This document shows, one piece after another, positions 38,749 to 48,804 of a stretch of DNA of 64,000 bases. The notes beneath the pieces were generated by a model that worked only from the letters and a program-made list of their open reading frames with translations, was not told the origin of the DNA and made no database searches. The stretch covers positions 16,573 through 80,572 of the forward strand of contig NZ_CAJGBN010000011.1 in the NCBI RefSeq assembly GCF_904426505.1, given 5' to 3'. A program made the position numbers and the translations under genes. This DNA is from Rubrivivax sp. A210. GTDB taxonomy: Bacteria; Pseudomonadota; Gammaproteobacteria; Burkholderiales; Burkholderiaceae_C. Each line of letters starts with the position of its first letter. The stretch's first letter is position 1.

Positions 38749-40623
38749 GTGGTGAACACCCCGCCCCCGCTGGCGCTGCCCGCCGCTGGTGCGCGCCGCA
38801 TCCGCGAACTCCCCGATGAACTGATCAGCCAGATCGCCGCCGGCGAGGTGATTGATCGCCCGGCGGCCGCGGTGCGCGAGCTGGTGGACAACGCGCTCGA
38901 CGCCGGCTCCAGCCAGATCGTCGTGCGCCTGGCCGGCGGCGGCGTGCGCGGCATCACGGTGGAAGACGACGGCGCCGGCATTGCACGCGAAGAGCTGCCG
39001 CTGGCGCTGAAGCGCCACGCCACCAGCAAGATCGCCTCGCTGTCCGAGCTGGAAGCGGTGGCGACGATGGGCTTTCGTGGCGAGGCGCTGGCCGCCATCG
39101 CCAGCATTGCCGAGTTGTCCATCACCAGCCGCACCGCCGCTGCCCCCCATGCCTGGCGGCTGGCGGCACGCAGCGGTGAGCTGGCTGCTGCGGCGCGCGG
39201 CCAGGGCACGACGGTCGAGGCGCAGGAGCTGTTCTTCAGCACGCCGGCGCGGCGCAAGTTTCTCAAGAGTGACGCCACCGAGCTGTCGCACGCGCTCGAA
39301 TCGCTGCGTCGCCACGCGCTGGCGCGGCCTGATGTCGGCTTCGCACTGTGGCACGAGGGCCGACTGGTGGTGCAGTGGCGGGCCGCCACGGCGGCGCAGC
39401 GCTGGGCCGATGTGCTGGGCGCCGATTTCTTCGCCAGCAGCCGAGAACTGGAGGCCGGCCGCGGCCCGCTGCGCCTGGTGGGCCGCATCGGCCAGCCCGA
39501 GGCGGCGCGCGCCCGCGGCGACCTGCAATACCTCTTCGTCAACGGCCGCCATGTGCGCGACCGCCTGGTGGCCCACGCGGTGCGCGCCGCCTACGAAGAC
39601 CAGTTGCACGGCAGCCGCCAACCCGCCTACGCGCTGTTTCTGGAGATCGCGGCCGAGCTGGTGGATGTCAACGTTCACCCGGCCAAGGCCGAGGTGCGTT
39701 TTCGCGACGGCCGCGCCGTACACCAGGCGGTGCAGCGCGCGGTGCAGGAGGCGTTGGCGCCGACGCGTGCCGCCTTGGCGCCGCAAGCCGTGGTGCCGTC
39801 GCTGCAAGCGGCTGATGTGCCGCTGCCGCCCGCGCCCGCCTGGCAGCCGTCGCTGGACTTGCCCGAGCGCGCCGAGGCCCGCGAAAGCCCTGCGCCCTGG
39901 CCGGCCGCAGGCGGCGCTGCAGGCGATTGGCGCACGCCCCAGGGCAGCGGCGGCCTCGCCGCCTGGGCCGGCCTGCGCGAGCTGCCTGCAGCGATGGCAC
40001 CGGCGCCATTCCCGCAGGCGCAGCCCGCCTGGCCCCTGGGCCGTGCCATCGCCCAGATCGGCGGCGTCTATGTGCTGGCCGAGAACGCCCAGGGCCTGGT
40101 CGTCGTCGACATGCACGCGGCCCACGAGCGCATCGTCTACGAGCGACTCAAGCGCCAGGCCGATGGTCGGGCGGCGCTGCCGACCCAGCCGCTCCTGATC
40201 CCGGTGAGCTTTGCCGCCACGCCGGCCGAGATCGCCCAGGCCGAGGCCGACGCCGACACCCTGCTGCAGCTGGGCCTGGACGTGGCGCCGCTGGCGGCCG
40301 GCAGCCTGGTGGTGCGCAGCCGCCCCGCGGCCCTGCCCGAGGCCGACCTGCCCGAGTTGCTGCGCTCGGTGCTGGCCGAGCTGGCCCAGCCCGAGGGCGG
40401 CGGCGCCGGCCGCGTGCTGGCGCGTGCCCGCGATGAACTGCTGGCCACCATGGCCTGCCACGGCGCGGTGCGCGCCAACCGGCGCCTCACGCTGGAAGAG
40501 ATGAACGCCCTGCTGCGCGACATGGAAGCCACCGAGCGCGCCGACACCTGCAACCATGGCCGCCCGACCTGGCGCCAGCTAACGATGAAGGAACTGGACG
40601 GGCTTTTCCTGCGCGGGCGCTGA
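38749..40623 (+). CDS. mutL: DNA mismatch repair protein MutL
   Basis: The 624-residue protein has the GHKL ATPase motifs IAAGEVIDRPAAAVRELVDNALDAG, DDGAGI and GFRGEALAAIASI. The C-terminal domain carries DMHAAHERIVYE, which fits the DQHA(x)2E(x)4E metal motif of endonuclease-type MutL, and the CNHGRPT motif. The start is GTG at 38749 (a second GTG at 38752); TACAAT just upstream resembles a -10 element. It nicks or licenses strands in mismatch repair with MutS. Confidence 0.95.
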   Translation: MVNTPPPLALPAAGARRIRELPDELISQIAAGEVIDRPAAAVRELVDNALDAGSSQIVVRLAGGGVRGITVEDDGAGIAREELPLALKRHATSKIASLSELEAVATMGFRGEALAAIASIAELSITSRTAAAPHAWRLAARSGELAAAARGQGTTVEAQELFFSTPARRKFLKSDATELSHALESLRRHALARPDVGFALWHEGRLVVQWRAATAAQRWADVLGADFFASSRELEAGRGPLRLVGRIGQPEAARARGDLQYLFVNGRHVRDRLVAHAVRAAYEDQLHGSRQPAYALFLEIAAELVDVNVHPAKAEVRFRDGRAVHQAVQRAVQEALAPTRAALAPQAVVPSLQAADVPLPPAPAWQPSLDLPERAEARESPAPWPAAGGAAGDWRTPQGSGGLAAWAGLRELPAAMAPAPFPQAQPAWPLGRAIAQIGGVYVLAENAQGLVVVDMHAAHERIVYERLKRQADGRAALPTQPLLIPVSFAATPAEIAQAEADADTLLQLGLDVAPLAAGSLVVRSRPAALPEADLPELLRSVLAELAQPEGGGAGRVLARARDELLATMACHGAVRANRRLTLEEMNALLRDMEATERADTCNHGRPTWRQLTMKELDGLFLRGR

Positions 40624-40646
40624 GGGCGCAGGGCAATGCCCGGCGG

Positions 40647-41969
40647 TCAGGGGCTGGACATGTGCAGCCAGCTCAGCTTGCGCCGCGGCAGGAGGAAGTC
40701 GACTTCTTCTTCGGGGCGCTCGCGGGCGTGCAGGGAGCGCTCGATCTTGAGGCCTTGATCCGCGGCCAGGTCGACGATCAAGGCGTGCCGGCGCGGCAGG
40801 CCGGGCTCGTAGAGCAGCACCTGGGGCCGCAGCGGGCTCTGCACGGAGGCCGAGGCCACGACCACGCCGCTGTGGCCGTCGCTGAGCAGCACCAGCGAGC
40901 CGGGGGGATAGACACCCATGGCGCGCACGAACAGCTGCAAAAGGGTCGCGTCGAAATGGCCCTTTTCCTTGGCCCACATCGATGCCAGCGCCTCCGAGGG
41001 CGAGAGGGCATTGCGAGGGTTGACCGGGTTGGCCAGGTTGTCGAAGCGGTTGGCCACGGCGACGATCCGGGCCCCCAGGGGAATGAGGGTGCCGGCCAGC
41101 CGCCCCGGGTAGCCGCTGCCGTCCACATGCTCGTGGTGGTGCAGGATAGCGCCTGCCACCTGAGGTGCGATGGGCCCCGCCCTGAGCGCCATCTCGTGGC
41201 CCAGCTGGCAGTGGCTGCGGTAGTTGGTCTCTTCGTACTTGTTGCGTTCCGTCCGCCGCAGCAGCGAGCGGCTGAGCGAGGCCTTGCCGATGTCGTGCAG
41301 CAGGGCGCAGACGCCGATCTCGCGCAGCGCCGCCTCCGGCAGGCGGGCCTGCTTGCCCAGCAGCAGCGCCAGCGTCATCACCGACAGCGCGTGCGCAAAG
41401 TCGATGTCCGCATGGACCTTCTCGGCGATCAGCGCGATCGCACTGTCGGGGTCGCGCACCAGCACGGCGGCCGACTGGGCGCTGACCTCGGTCACCAGCC
41501 GCAGGCTGTTCTTCGGCGTGGCATCGAAGGAGGACAGCGCCTCGCCGACCAGCTTGGCCGCCGCCACATAGTGGCTCTGGGCCGCGTCGAGCCGGTCACG
41601 CAATAGGCTCACTGCCGCCGTCCGCTGCTGCTTGGCGGCGGTCTGCCGTGCCAGCTCGGCCGCCAGCGCTTCGCGCTGCTGCAATTCCTCGGGCGAGGGC
41701 TGCGGCGGCAGCGCGGGCCTGTCCAGCGGCGGGCTGGTGCAGCGCGACGGGTCGCAGTAGATCTGGGGCAGATTCAAGGCCGCGATCTGGCGCACCTGTT
41801 CGTCGGTGGTGACGACGAAGGAGCCGTAGAGGAACGGGTGCTCCAGCCAGCCCAGGGGAATGCGTACATGAACACCCGGTCTCAGCTGGCACGGGTCGAT
41901 CTCGACCTCGCCCCGCTTCTTCGCGCCGGACGACTCGCTGCCCGATGGGTTGTCGCCGTCAGGGGCCAT
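40647..41969 (-). CDS. HD-GYP cyclic-di-GMP phosphodiesterase
   Basis: The 440-residue protein has an N-terminal DUF3391-like domain (about 25-130). An HD-GYP domain follows with HDIGK and HHHEHVDGSGYPGRL; the GYP residues are in GSGYP. It should hydrolyse cyclic di-GMP. No receiver domain or membrane segment is present. It is convergent with mutL (23 bp). Confidence 0.92.
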   Translation of the reverse strand: MAPDGDNPSGSESSGAKKRGEVEIDPCQLRPGVHVRIPLGWLEHPFLYGSFVVTTDEQVRQIAALNLPQIYCDPSRCTSPPLDRPALPPQPSPEELQQREALAAELARQTAAKQQRTAAVSLLRDRLDAAQSHYVAAAKLVGEALSSFDATPKNSLRLVTEVSAQSAAVLVRDPDSAIALIAEKVHADIDFAHALSVMTLALLLGKQARLPEAALREIGVCALLHDIGKASLSRSLLRRTERNKYEETNYRSHCQLGHEMALRAGPIAPQVAGAILHHHEHVDGSGYPGRLAGTLIPLGARIVAVANRFDNLANPVNPRNALSPSEALASMWAKEKGHFDATLLQLFVRAMGVYPPGSLVLLSDGHSGVVVASASVQSPLRPQVLLYEPGLPRRHALIVDLAADQGLKIERSLHARERPEEEVDFLLPRRKLSWLHMSSP

Positions 41970-42014
41970 GGTCCTATCCTGCCGTTGCGGCCCGGGTTCC
42001 CGGTGTCATCGAAC

Positions 42015-42773
42015 TCAGGCCTGCTGCAAGCAGCGCGCGGCCAGGGCGTCCAGCGCCGCCGGGCCCAGGCCCAGGCGATCCTGCAGGTAGTGCTCGATGC
42101 CGCCATGGCGGCTGTCCACCCAGTGCAGCGCGGCCTCCAGGAAGCTGGGCTGCACGCCCCACATCACCTGCAGTGCTTCCAGCGGCGTGGCGCTGGGCGC
42201 CAGCGGCGGGTGGCGGTAGCAGCGCTGGGTGATCAGGAAATCGGCCATCACCACCTCGCGCGGCACGCCCAGGGCCAGCAGGATCAGCGCCGCGGCCCAG
42301 CCGGTGCGGTCCTTGCCGGCCGTGCAGTGGAAGACCAGGGGCCCCTGGCCGTGCAGCAGGTGCTGGAACAACTCGGCATAGCGCGGCGCGTGCTGGTCCA
42401 CCAGCGAGCGGTAGAGGTCTTGCATCAGCCCCGTGGCGGCTGCGGCGTCGACGCGCCCGCCGGCCTCCTGCAAGGCCTGCAACTGCTGCGAGACCGAGGG
42501 CTCGATGGCCAGCGAGTGCTGGGCCACGCCGGGCAGGCTGTAGGACTGGGCGGCCCGTTCCTGTACGCCGCGAAAGTCCAGCGTGTACGCCAGCCCCAGG
42601 TCTTGCAGCAGGGCGCGGTCGGCCGCGGTCAGGCCCGCCAGGTGGTCGGAGCGGAAGATCAGCCGCCAGCGCAGCGCGCGCCCGTCGCGGCCACGGTAGC
42701 CGCCGAGATCGCGGAAATTGCTGGCGCCGGCAAGCGGCAGGATGCGTTCAGGGTGGGAGGGCATCGCGCCCAT
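42015..42773 (-). CDS. Tyrosine-protein phosphatase
   Basis: The 252-residue protein has the phosphatase P-loop HCTAGKDRTG and the family opening LPLAGASNFRDLGGYRGRDGRALRWRLIFRSDHLAGLT. This fits the bacterial Tyr/Ser phosphatase family (LipA/IphP-like). Its cellular target is unknown. It may also start at the internal ATG (MPSHPER, 42764). Confidence 0.88.
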   Translation of the reverse strand: MGAMPSHPERILPLAGASNFRDLGGYRGRDGRALRWRLIFRSDHLAGLTAADRALLQDLGLAYTLDFRGVQERAAQSYSLPGVAQHSLAIEPSVSQQLQALQEAGGRVDAAAATGLMQDLYRSLVDQHAPRYAELFQHLLHGQGPLVFHCTAGKDRTGWAAALILLALGVPREVVMADFLITQRCYRHPPLAPSATPLEALQVMWGVQPSFLEAALHWVDSRHGGIEHYLQDRLGLGPAALDALAARCLQQA

Positions 42774-42967
42774 TGTGCCGCCCCGGGGTGACGGCCCTGC
42801 GGCCCCGCCTGGCCCGCGATTCGTGACTTCTTCACCCCTCGGTCACGGGGGCGCGAGCCTGCGGGGCGTATTTCCGGCTTATCCCGCGTATCTGCTTTGA
42901 CACAATCGTCACGCACGATGAGACGGTTCGCCAGAGAGCCGCAATTCACCCCTTCGGGAAGGTCGTC

Positions 42968-43459
42968 ATGAAGTTCATTTCCGTGTTGGCAGGTCTGTCG
43001 CTGGCCCTCGCATCGGCCGGGGCCGCGGCTGCCAGCTACAGCTTCCAGGCGCCGCTGGCGCCGGACCTGCCCATGCTCGACGCCCAGATGGTGTCGGGCC
43101 CGTCCTTCGTCGACCAGTGGGATTTCCAGGCGCCGGCCAGCGCCGTGCTGGTTACCGGGGGCGTGGACACGATCACGATGCCCGGCCTCAACATCGACAA
43201 CATCCGCATCGAGCTGTACACGGCCGCCAACCAGTTTATCGCTGGCGGTGCGGCGGGCGAGTTCTCCCAGGTCACCGACGTGGCCGTCACCCCGGGGGCG
43301 TCCTATTACTTCCGCGTCAGCGGCGATGTCGTCGGCGAGCCCAATGGCTTCTACACCTTCATGGCCATCTCGGCGCCGGTGCCCGAACCCGGCGGCCTGG
43401 CGCTCGCGCTGGCCGGTGCCGTGGTGCTGGCCGGCCTGGCGCGCCGCCGCCTCACCTGA
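42968..43459 (+). CDS. PEP-CTERM sorted exported protein, FxDxF type (first of pair)
   Basis: The 163-residue protein has a signal peptide (MKFISVLAGLSLALASAGAAAA) and a beta-rich body with SFVDQWDFQAP, similar to the FxDxF motif. It ends in the PEP-CTERM tripartite tail VPEP-hydrophobic segment-RRR. Such tails are cut by an exosortase (XrtA/EpsH type) during surface export. The gene is 10 bp before a paralogue, which suggests an operon. No exosortase is in the window. The 194 bp upstream contain only weak promoter matches. Confidence 0.85.
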   Translation: MKFISVLAGLSLALASAGAAAASYSFQAPLAPDLPMLDAQMVSGPSFVDQWDFQAPASAVLVTGGVDTITMPGLNIDNIRIELYTAANQFIAGGAAGEFSQVTDVAVTPGASYYFRVSGDVVGEPNGFYTFMAISAPVPEPGGLALALAGAVVLAGLARRRLT

Positions 43460-43468
43460 CTGTCCCCG

Positions 43469-43963
43469 ATGAAACTCAAAATCCTTTGCGCCGCCGGCTT
43501 GCTGTCGGCGGCGGTGGCGGCCTCGGCCTCGAGCATCAGCTACAACTTCACACTGCCGGTGGCGCCGTCCACGCCCTTCTCCGAGCGGGTGCTGGTTTCC
43601 GGGACGAGCTTCCTCGATGACTGGCACTTCATCGCCCCGCTGCAGCCTGCGACCGCCACGGGCTCGGCGATCTCGGTGGACATCCGCAATTTCTGGAACA
43701 TCGACAACATCAGCATCTCGCTGCACGACAGCCTCAACCAGGTCTTGCTGGCCGGTCTGACGGGAGAGCGCTCGACGGTCGTCAACGTGCCGCTGGTCGC
43801 TGGCTCCAGCTACCACTTTCAGATCAGAGGCAACGTGTTAGGGCCCTCCGGGGGCTCGTATTCCTTCGTTGCTGGCGCCTCGCCGGTGCCCGAGCCGGGT
43901 GCCTTTGCACTGGTGATGGCGGGGTTGGGTGCAGCCCTGCTGGTGCGTCGCCGCAAGGGCTGA
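43469..43963 (+). CDS. PEP-CTERM sorted exported protein, FxDxF type (second of pair)
   Basis: This 164-residue paralogue of the preceding gene has a signal peptide (MKLKILCAAGLLSAAVAASAS), SFLDDWHF, RNFWNIDNISISLHDSLNQVL, and the C-terminal tail VPEPGAFALVMAGLGAALLVRRRKG. The pair shares fold and spacing but has clearly diverged in sequence, so the duplication is not recent. The function is unknown. Confidence 0.85.
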   Translation: MKLKILCAAGLLSAAVAASASSISYNFTLPVAPSTPFSERVLVSGTSFLDDWHFIAPLQPATATGSAISVDIRNFWNIDNISISLHDSLNQVLLAGLTGERSTVVNVPLVAGSSYHFQIRGNVLGPSGGSYSFVAGASPVPEPGAFALVMAGLGAALLVRRRKG

Positions 43964-44002
43964 TCCAGCCAACTGCCGGGCGCGGCCCGGCCGGCGCGCT
44001 TG

Positions 44003-45394
44003 TCAGCGTGCCAGTTGACGCAGCGCCTGCACGCAGGCCGCGCGGCGCGAGCCACCTTCAGCGGCCGCGCCGCCCGCGATGACCCGTCGCCCCGCCACCC
44101 AGACCTCGGCAAAGGCCGGTGCCGCGGTGGCGAAAACCAGGCCATCGAGCCGGTGCGAGGCCGGCAGGCCTTCCAGGCCGCTGGCTGCCTCGTCCAGCAC
44201 CAGCAGGTCGGCGCGGGCGCCGATCTGCAGGCCCCAGTTCCTGAATCCCGCCGCGGCGGCGCCGCCGACCCGCACGCGGTCGAACAGCCGCGCCGCCGTG
44301 GCACCTTCGGCCCGGGCCGGGTCGGCCGCCACATTGCGCCGGCGCAGCAGCAGGCGCTGGCCGTACTCCAGCCAGCGCAACTCTTCCGGCCAGGCGCGGC
44401 CGACCTGGCTGTCGCTGCCGATGGACAGCGGCGTGGTGCTGGCCAGCCAGCGCGGCAGGTCGGCCAGGCCATCGCCCAGATTGGCCTCGGTGCTGGGGCA
44501 GAGCACGATGCCGGCACCGCAGGCCGCCACGGCCGCGATCTCGTCCGGCTCGGCGTGGGTGGCGTGTACCAGCTGCCAGCGCGCGTCCAGCTCGAACTCG
44601 CGCGCCAGCCAGGCGATGGGCCTGCTGCCGGTGGCGGCCTGGCAGTCGTCGACCTCGGCCGTCTGCTCGGCGATGTGGATGTGGATGGGGCCGGGGTCGT
44701 CGCCCAGACCCTTGATGAGCCGGTGCATGGAGGCCGGCGCTGCGGCGCGCAGCGAATGGATGGCGATGCCGGCGCTCACCTGCGGCAGGCCGAGCGCGCG
44801 CACGCCATCGCGCAGCGCCAGCACGGTGTCGACATCGCTGGCGAAGCGGCGCTGGTCAGGGCGCAGCGCCGGCTGGGCAAAGCCGGCGCGCTCGTACAGC
44901 ACCGGCAGCAGCGTCAGGCCCATGCCGGTCGCGGCCGCGGCCTCGGCCAGCGCCCGGCTCATCGCCAGCGCGTCGGCATAGGGCCGGCCGTCCTCGCCGT
45001 GGTGCAGGTAGTGGAATTCGCACACCTGGGTGTAGCCACCGGCCAGCAGCTCGGTGTAGAGCTGGGCCGCCACGGCACGCAGCTGATCGGGGCTGATGCG
45101 CAGCGCCACGCCGTACATGCGGTCGCGCCAGGACCAGAAGTCGTCATGGTCGCCGCTGCGCCGCTCGGCCAGGCCCACGAAGGCGCGCTGGAAGGCGTGG
45201 CTGTGGGCGTCCACCAGCGGCGGCAGCACGGCGCCGGGCAGGCGCGTGGCGTCGGCCGGCGCCGGCACGCCGGGTGTGATCTCGGCCCAGCGGCCCGATG
45301 CATCGGCGCGCAGCAGCACGGCGTCCTGCCAGCGCCCGTCCAGCCAGGCGCTGGGGGCCCACAAGGGTTGCGGCGTCGTCACTGGGGCCGCCAA
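44003..45394 (-). CDS. hutF: Formimidoylglutamate deiminase HutF
   Basis: The 463-residue amidohydrolase has the metal motif PPLVDAHSHAFQRAFVG and a late SIGSDSQVG segment (metal Asp). It converts formiminoglutamate to N-formylglutamate plus ammonia. It lies last in the leftward hut operon and its start overlaps the end of hutG. Use of HutF with HutG, rather than one-step HutG/HutE, identifies the five-enzyme histidine pathway. Confidence 0.93.
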   Translation of the reverse strand: MAAPVTTPQPLWAPSAWLDGRWQDAVLLRADASGRWAEITPGVPAPADATRLPGAVLPPLVDAHSHAFQRAFVGLAERRSGDHDDFWSWRDRMYGVALRISPDQLRAVAAQLYTELLAGGYTQVCEFHYLHHGEDGRPYADALAMSRALAEAAAATGMGLTLLPVLYERAGFAQPALRPDQRRFASDVDTVLALRDGVRALGLPQVSAGIAIHSLRAAAPASMHRLIKGLGDDPGPIHIHIAEQTAEVDDCQAATGSRPIAWLAREFELDARWQLVHATHAEPDEIAAVAACGAGIVLCPSTEANLGDGLADLPRWLASTTPLSIGSDSQVGRAWPEELRWLEYGQRLLLRRRNVAADPARAEGATAARLFDRVRVGGAAAAGFRNWGLQIGARADLLVLDEAASGLEGLPASHRLDGLVFATAAPAFAEVWVAGRRVIAGGAAAEGGSRRAACVQALRQLAR

Positions 45395-46173
45395 TCCAGC
45401 ATGGCCTGCACCAGGGCACGCAGCAGCGGGGTCACCGCAGCGGCACGTTCATCGTGCCAGCCATAGGGTGGCGTCTCGTCCATGTAGGCGCGCCAGCACA
45501 TCTCGAGCTGCACCGTATGCACGCCGGCCGCCGGGTTGCCGAAATGCCGCGTGATGTGGCCGCCCTTGAAGCGGCCGTCGACGACGTGGCTGTAGGCTGC
45601 CTGCGACGCCAGCACAGCGGCCAGCCGCTCGCGCAGCGCTGGGGCGCAGCTGCTGCCGCCCACCGTGCCCAGGTTGAGGTGCGGCAGCCGGCCCTCGAAC
45701 AGCCAGGGCAGCTCGCTCTTGATGCTGTGGGCATCGAAGAGCACGACATGGCCGTGGGCGGCGCGCAGGCGCCCGATCTCCTCGCCCAGCGCCCGGTGGT
45801 AGGGCCGCCAGTAGACGGCCACGCGGCGCGCGATCTCGGCCGCGTCGGGCGCCTGGCCCTCGCGGTAGAGCGGCTCGCCGGTGAAATGGCGGGTGGGGCA
45901 CAGCTCGGTGTTGTTCTGGCCCGCGTACATGGGCGTGTTCTCGCTCGGCCGGTTGAGGTCGATGAGGTAGCGGCTGTGGCGCGGCAGGATCAGCGTCGCG
46001 CCCAGCGCCACGGCAAAGCCGTAGAGGCGGTCGAGGAACCAGTCCGTGTCTTCGACTTCCAGCGCACGCGCCGTGTAGCGTTGCTGCTGGTCGGCCGCAA
46101 TGTGGGTGCCGACATGGGGCGCGCTGATGAGCAGGGGCGCGCTGCCGCGCTGCAGGCTGTAGATGTCGTTCAT
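45379..46173 (-). CDS. hutG: N-formylglutamate deformylase HutG
   Basis: The 264-residue product is in the N-formylglutamate amidohydrolase family: [20 protein letters not shown] at the start, [64 protein letters not shown]. It releases formate and glutamate. The ATG at 46173 lies within the last codons of hutI, so the genes overlap. Confidence 0.93.
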   Translation of the reverse strand: MNDIYSLQRGSAPLLISAPHVGTHIAADQQQRYTARALEVEDTDWFLDRLYGFAVALGATLILPRHSRYLIDLNRPSENTPMYAGQNNTELCPTRHFTGEPLYREGQAPDAAEIARRVAVYWRPYHRALGEEIGRLRAAHGHVVLFDAHSIKSELPWLFEGRLPHLNLGTVGGSSCAPALRERLAAVLASQAAYSHVVDGRFKGGHITRHFGNPAAGVHTVQLEMCWRAYMDETPPYGWHDERAAAVTPLLRALVQAMLDWRPQ

Positions 46174-47390
46174 GGCGCCCTTTCGACACCGCCGCAGACG
46201 ACGCGGCGGCAGGGGTTGAGGCCGAAGCGGTAGGCCAGTTCGCGCGGGTGTTCGGCATCCCACACCGCGAAGTCGGCGCGCAGGCGCTCGGCCAGGCGGC
46301 CCCGGTCGGGCAGGCCCAGGGCGCGCGCCGCGTTGACGGTGACGCCGCGCAGCGCCTCTTCGGGCGTCAGGCGGAACAGCGTACACGCCATGCTCAGCAT
46401 CAGCAGCAGGCTGCCGCCTGGGCAACTGCCGGGGTTGTGGTCGCTGGCGATGGCGATGGGCACGGCGGCGTCGCGCAGCGCCTGCACCGGCGGCAGCTTT
46501 GTTTCGCGCAGAAAGTAGTAGGCGCCGGGCAGCAGCATGGCCACCGTGCCGCTGGCACGCATGGCCGCGATGCCGGCCGGCGAGAGGTGTTCGAGGTGGT
46601 CGCAGCTCAGCGCATCGTGACGGGCCGCGAGCGCCGCGCCGCCCTGGTCGCTCAGTTGTTCGGCATGCAGCTTGACCGGCAGGCCCAGCGCTCGCGCGGC
46701 GCGGAAGATGCGGTCGGTCTGGGCCGGGCTGAAGCCGATGTGGTCGCAGAAGGCGTCGACTGCGTCGACCAGGCCCGCGGCCTGCTGGCCGGCCAGCCAG
46801 GAGCAGGCGGCGTCGATGTAGTCGTCGGCGCGGCCCGCGTATTCAGGCGGCAGCGCGTGCGCCGCCAGCGAAGTGGTGCGCACCGTCAGCGCCAGCTCGC
46901 GGCCCAGGCGCCGCGCCACCGCCAGGCAGCGTGCCTCGTGCGCTTGGGACAGGCCATAGCCCGACTTGATCTCGACCGTGGTCACGCCCTCGGCCATCAG
47001 CGTGCGGGCGCGGGCGGCGGCGGCGCGGAAAAGCTCGTCGTCGCTGGCGGCGCGCGTGGCTGCCACGGTGTTGAGGATGCCGCCGCCCGCCTGTGCAATC
47101 TCTTCATAGCTGGCGCCCTGCAGCCGGCGCTCGAACTCGGCCGCGCGCTGGCCGCCGTAGACCAGGTGGGTGTGGGCGTCGATGAGGCCGGGCGTGACCA
47201 GGGCGCCCTGGAGGTCGATCTCCTGGTCGGGCTGCAGATCGGGCGGCAGCGCGGCATCCGGGCCCACCCAGCGCAGCGTGTCGCCCTGCACCAGCAGGGC
47301 GCCGTCTTCCTCCCAGCCCCAGGGCGTGCCCGGCTGCAGCGTGGCCAGGCGGGCGTGGCGCCAGAGGGTGGTGATCATGGGCTCGCTCAT
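46170..47390 (-). CDS. hutI: Imidazolonepropionase HutI
   Basis: The 406-residue amidohydrolase has [40 protein letters not shown] (metal site) and [41 protein letters not shown] completes the family pattern. It opens the imidazolone ring to give formiminoglutamate. The start at 47390 overlaps the hutD stop by 4 bases. Confidence 0.95.
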   Translation of the reverse strand: MSEPMITTLWRHARLATLQPGTPWGWEEDGALLVQGDTLRWVGPDAALPPDLQPDQEIDLQGALVTPGLIDAHTHLVYGGQRAAEFERRLQGASYEEIAQAGGGILNTVAATRAASDDELFRAAAARARTLMAEGVTTVEIKSGYGLSQAHEARCLAVARRLGRELALTVRTTSLAAHALPPEYAGRADDYIDAACSWLAGQQAAGLVDAVDAFCDHIGFSPAQTDRIFRAARALGLPVKLHAEQLSDQGGAALAARHDALSCDHLEHLSPAGIAAMRASGTVAMLLPGAYYFLRETKLPPVQALRDAAVPIAIASDHNPGSCPGGSLLLMLSMACTLFRLTPEEALRGVTVNAARALGLPDRGRLAERLRADFAVWDAEHPRELAYRFGLNPCRRVVCGGVERAP

Positions 47391-47959
47391 CGCGTGTGCG
47401 CCTCGAAGGCCAGCCACCAGGCGCGCAGGCTGGGGGCGGCGGGATGCAGGGTCCAGGGCTCGCCGTTCGCGGCATCGGTCCAGGCCAGGGTCTGGGCGGG
47501 CAGCATCAGCGGCGGCCGGCCCTCGACATGCAGCGTCGCGGCTTGCCAGACGAAGACGGCGCGCAGCGCGGCGTCGCTGCGCCATGGCCCGCCGTCCGCC
47601 ACCGCCTGCATCAGGCTGTGGCCGGCGTCCTGGCGCACGAGGAGATTGAGATCCTGGGTGACACCGGCGATGAGCGTGCAGGCGGGTGCCGCCGCGCCGT
47701 CGAACTGGATCGGCGCCGAGTCGGCAAGCAGTCGTTGCTCGCCATCGTCAAAGCCCAGCACCACGCCCGCGCCTTCGGCCACGGCAAACCAGCGCTCTAT
47801 GCCGGGGTAGGCGCTGAAAGGCCCGCTGCGCGCGACTTCGGCGACGCTGATGCGCAGCCACCAGTCGGCGGGTGAGGGCAGGGCCAGCAGGTCGCGCGTG
47901 GTCCCGCCGCCATTGCGCCAGGGCTGGGGCGCGATGCCGGCCAGGGTGACGATGTGCAT
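47387..47959 (-). CDS. hutD: HutD-family protein
   Basis: The 190-residue cupin-like protein opens [26 protein letters not shown] and continues [35 protein letters not shown], the HutD pattern. HutD sets an upper limit on hut expression in Pseudomonas, probably by sensing a pathway intermediate (formylglutamate). It shares an edge with the dioxygenase gene (stop at 47959) and overlaps hutI. Confidence 0.9.
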   Translation of the reverse strand: MHIVTLAGIAPQPWRNGGGTTRDLLALPSPADWWLRISVAEVARSGPFSAYPGIERWFAVAEGAGVVLGFDDGEQRLLADSAPIQFDGAAAPACTLIAGVTQDLNLLVRQDAGHSLMQAVADGGPWRSDAALRAVFVWQAATLHVEGRPPLMLPAQTLAWTDAANGEPWTLHPAAPSLRAWWLAFEAHTR

Positions 47960-48804
47960 CAGGCGCCGCCCTCGATAAGCCGCGGGAACAGCGCGTGCTC
48001 CAGCGGCGCGCCCGGCGGCAGTTCGTCGGCCAGGCCCGGGAAGTCGGGCGAGGTCTTCCAGCGCCGCGGCGCGTGGCGCATGTCATCGCCCAGGAAGCGC
48101 ACAGAGAACACGCGGCGCCGGCGGTCGGCGCCGGCCGCGGCGTGCAAGGCCAGCATGTGGAAGGCCACGGCATCGCCCGGCTCCAGCGCCCAGCCCAGGA
48201 TGGGATGCTGGGCCCTGGTTGCTTCGATGTCGGGCAGGTCGGCCAGGCTGCCTTCGGGGAACCAGCGCGCCTCATTGCTCATGAAGCTGCGCGGCATCAG
48301 CCAGGGGCCGCGGTGGCTGCCGGCGACGAACTCCAGCGTCGCCTCGCGGCGCACCGGGTCCACCGGAATCCAGAAGCTGATGTTCTGGCGGCCATCGACG
48401 TTGTAATAGGGCTGGTCCTGGTGCCAGGGCGTGGCCTGGCGCGTGCCCGGCTCCTTGGTGAGCATGTGGTCGTGGTACAGGCGCACGCTGCGGCTTTGCA
48501 TCAGCCGCGCCGCGGCCTCGGCCAGGGGTGATTCGAAGATCACGCTTCGGTAGTCGGCATTGGCCTGCCAGTTGCAGAAGTCCTCGATGAAATGGCCGGG
48601 GTCGTCGGGCCGGCTGGCCACCAGGGCGCGCGGGCTGGGATGGGCCAGGTTGGCGTCGATGCCGCGGGCGAGAACGGCCACTTCATCGGCCGAGAGCAGG
48701 CCGCGCAGGCAGACCGCGCCGTCGCGCTGGAAGGCGGCAATGGCTTCGTCGGAGGCCACGGCCGCGGCGCGTGCGGCCAGGCTGGGGTGGCGGCTCGTGG
48801 TCAA
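47959..48804 (-). CDS. Phytanoyl-CoA dioxygenase-family protein in the hut operon
   Basis: The 281-residue protein has the Fe(II)/2-oxoglutarate oxygenase double-stranded beta helix with HxD in PWHQDQPYYNVDG and a late His in AFHMLALHAAAG. RRRVFSVRFLGDD is the likely 2-oxoglutarate arginine region. No ATG is available; translation most likely begins at TTG 48804, which overlaps the hutC stop (TTGA). The substrate is unknown. Its place between hutC and hutD suggests a link to histidine or urocanate oxidation, which is an inference. Confidence 0.8.
   Translation of the reverse strand: MTTSRHPSLAARAAAVASDEAIAAFQRDGAVCLRGLLSADEVAVLARGIDANLAHPSPRALVASRPDDPGHFIEDFCNWQANADYRSVIFESPLAEAAARLMQSRSVRLYHDHMLTKEPGTRQATPWHQDQPYYNVDGRQNISFWIPVDPVRREATLEFVAGSHRGPWLMPRSFMSNEARWFPEGSLADLPDIEATRAQHPILGWALEPGDAVAFHMLALHAAAGADRRRRVFSVRFLGDDMRHAPRRWKTSPDFPGLADELPPGAPLEHALFPRLIEGGA

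Noticed and set aside
42834..42878. Sigma-54 promoter plus palindrome before the FxDxF-type pair
   Set aside because: The GG-N10-GC match lacks a TTGC -12 element and the CCCC/GGGGG arms have a different core; too weak to list.
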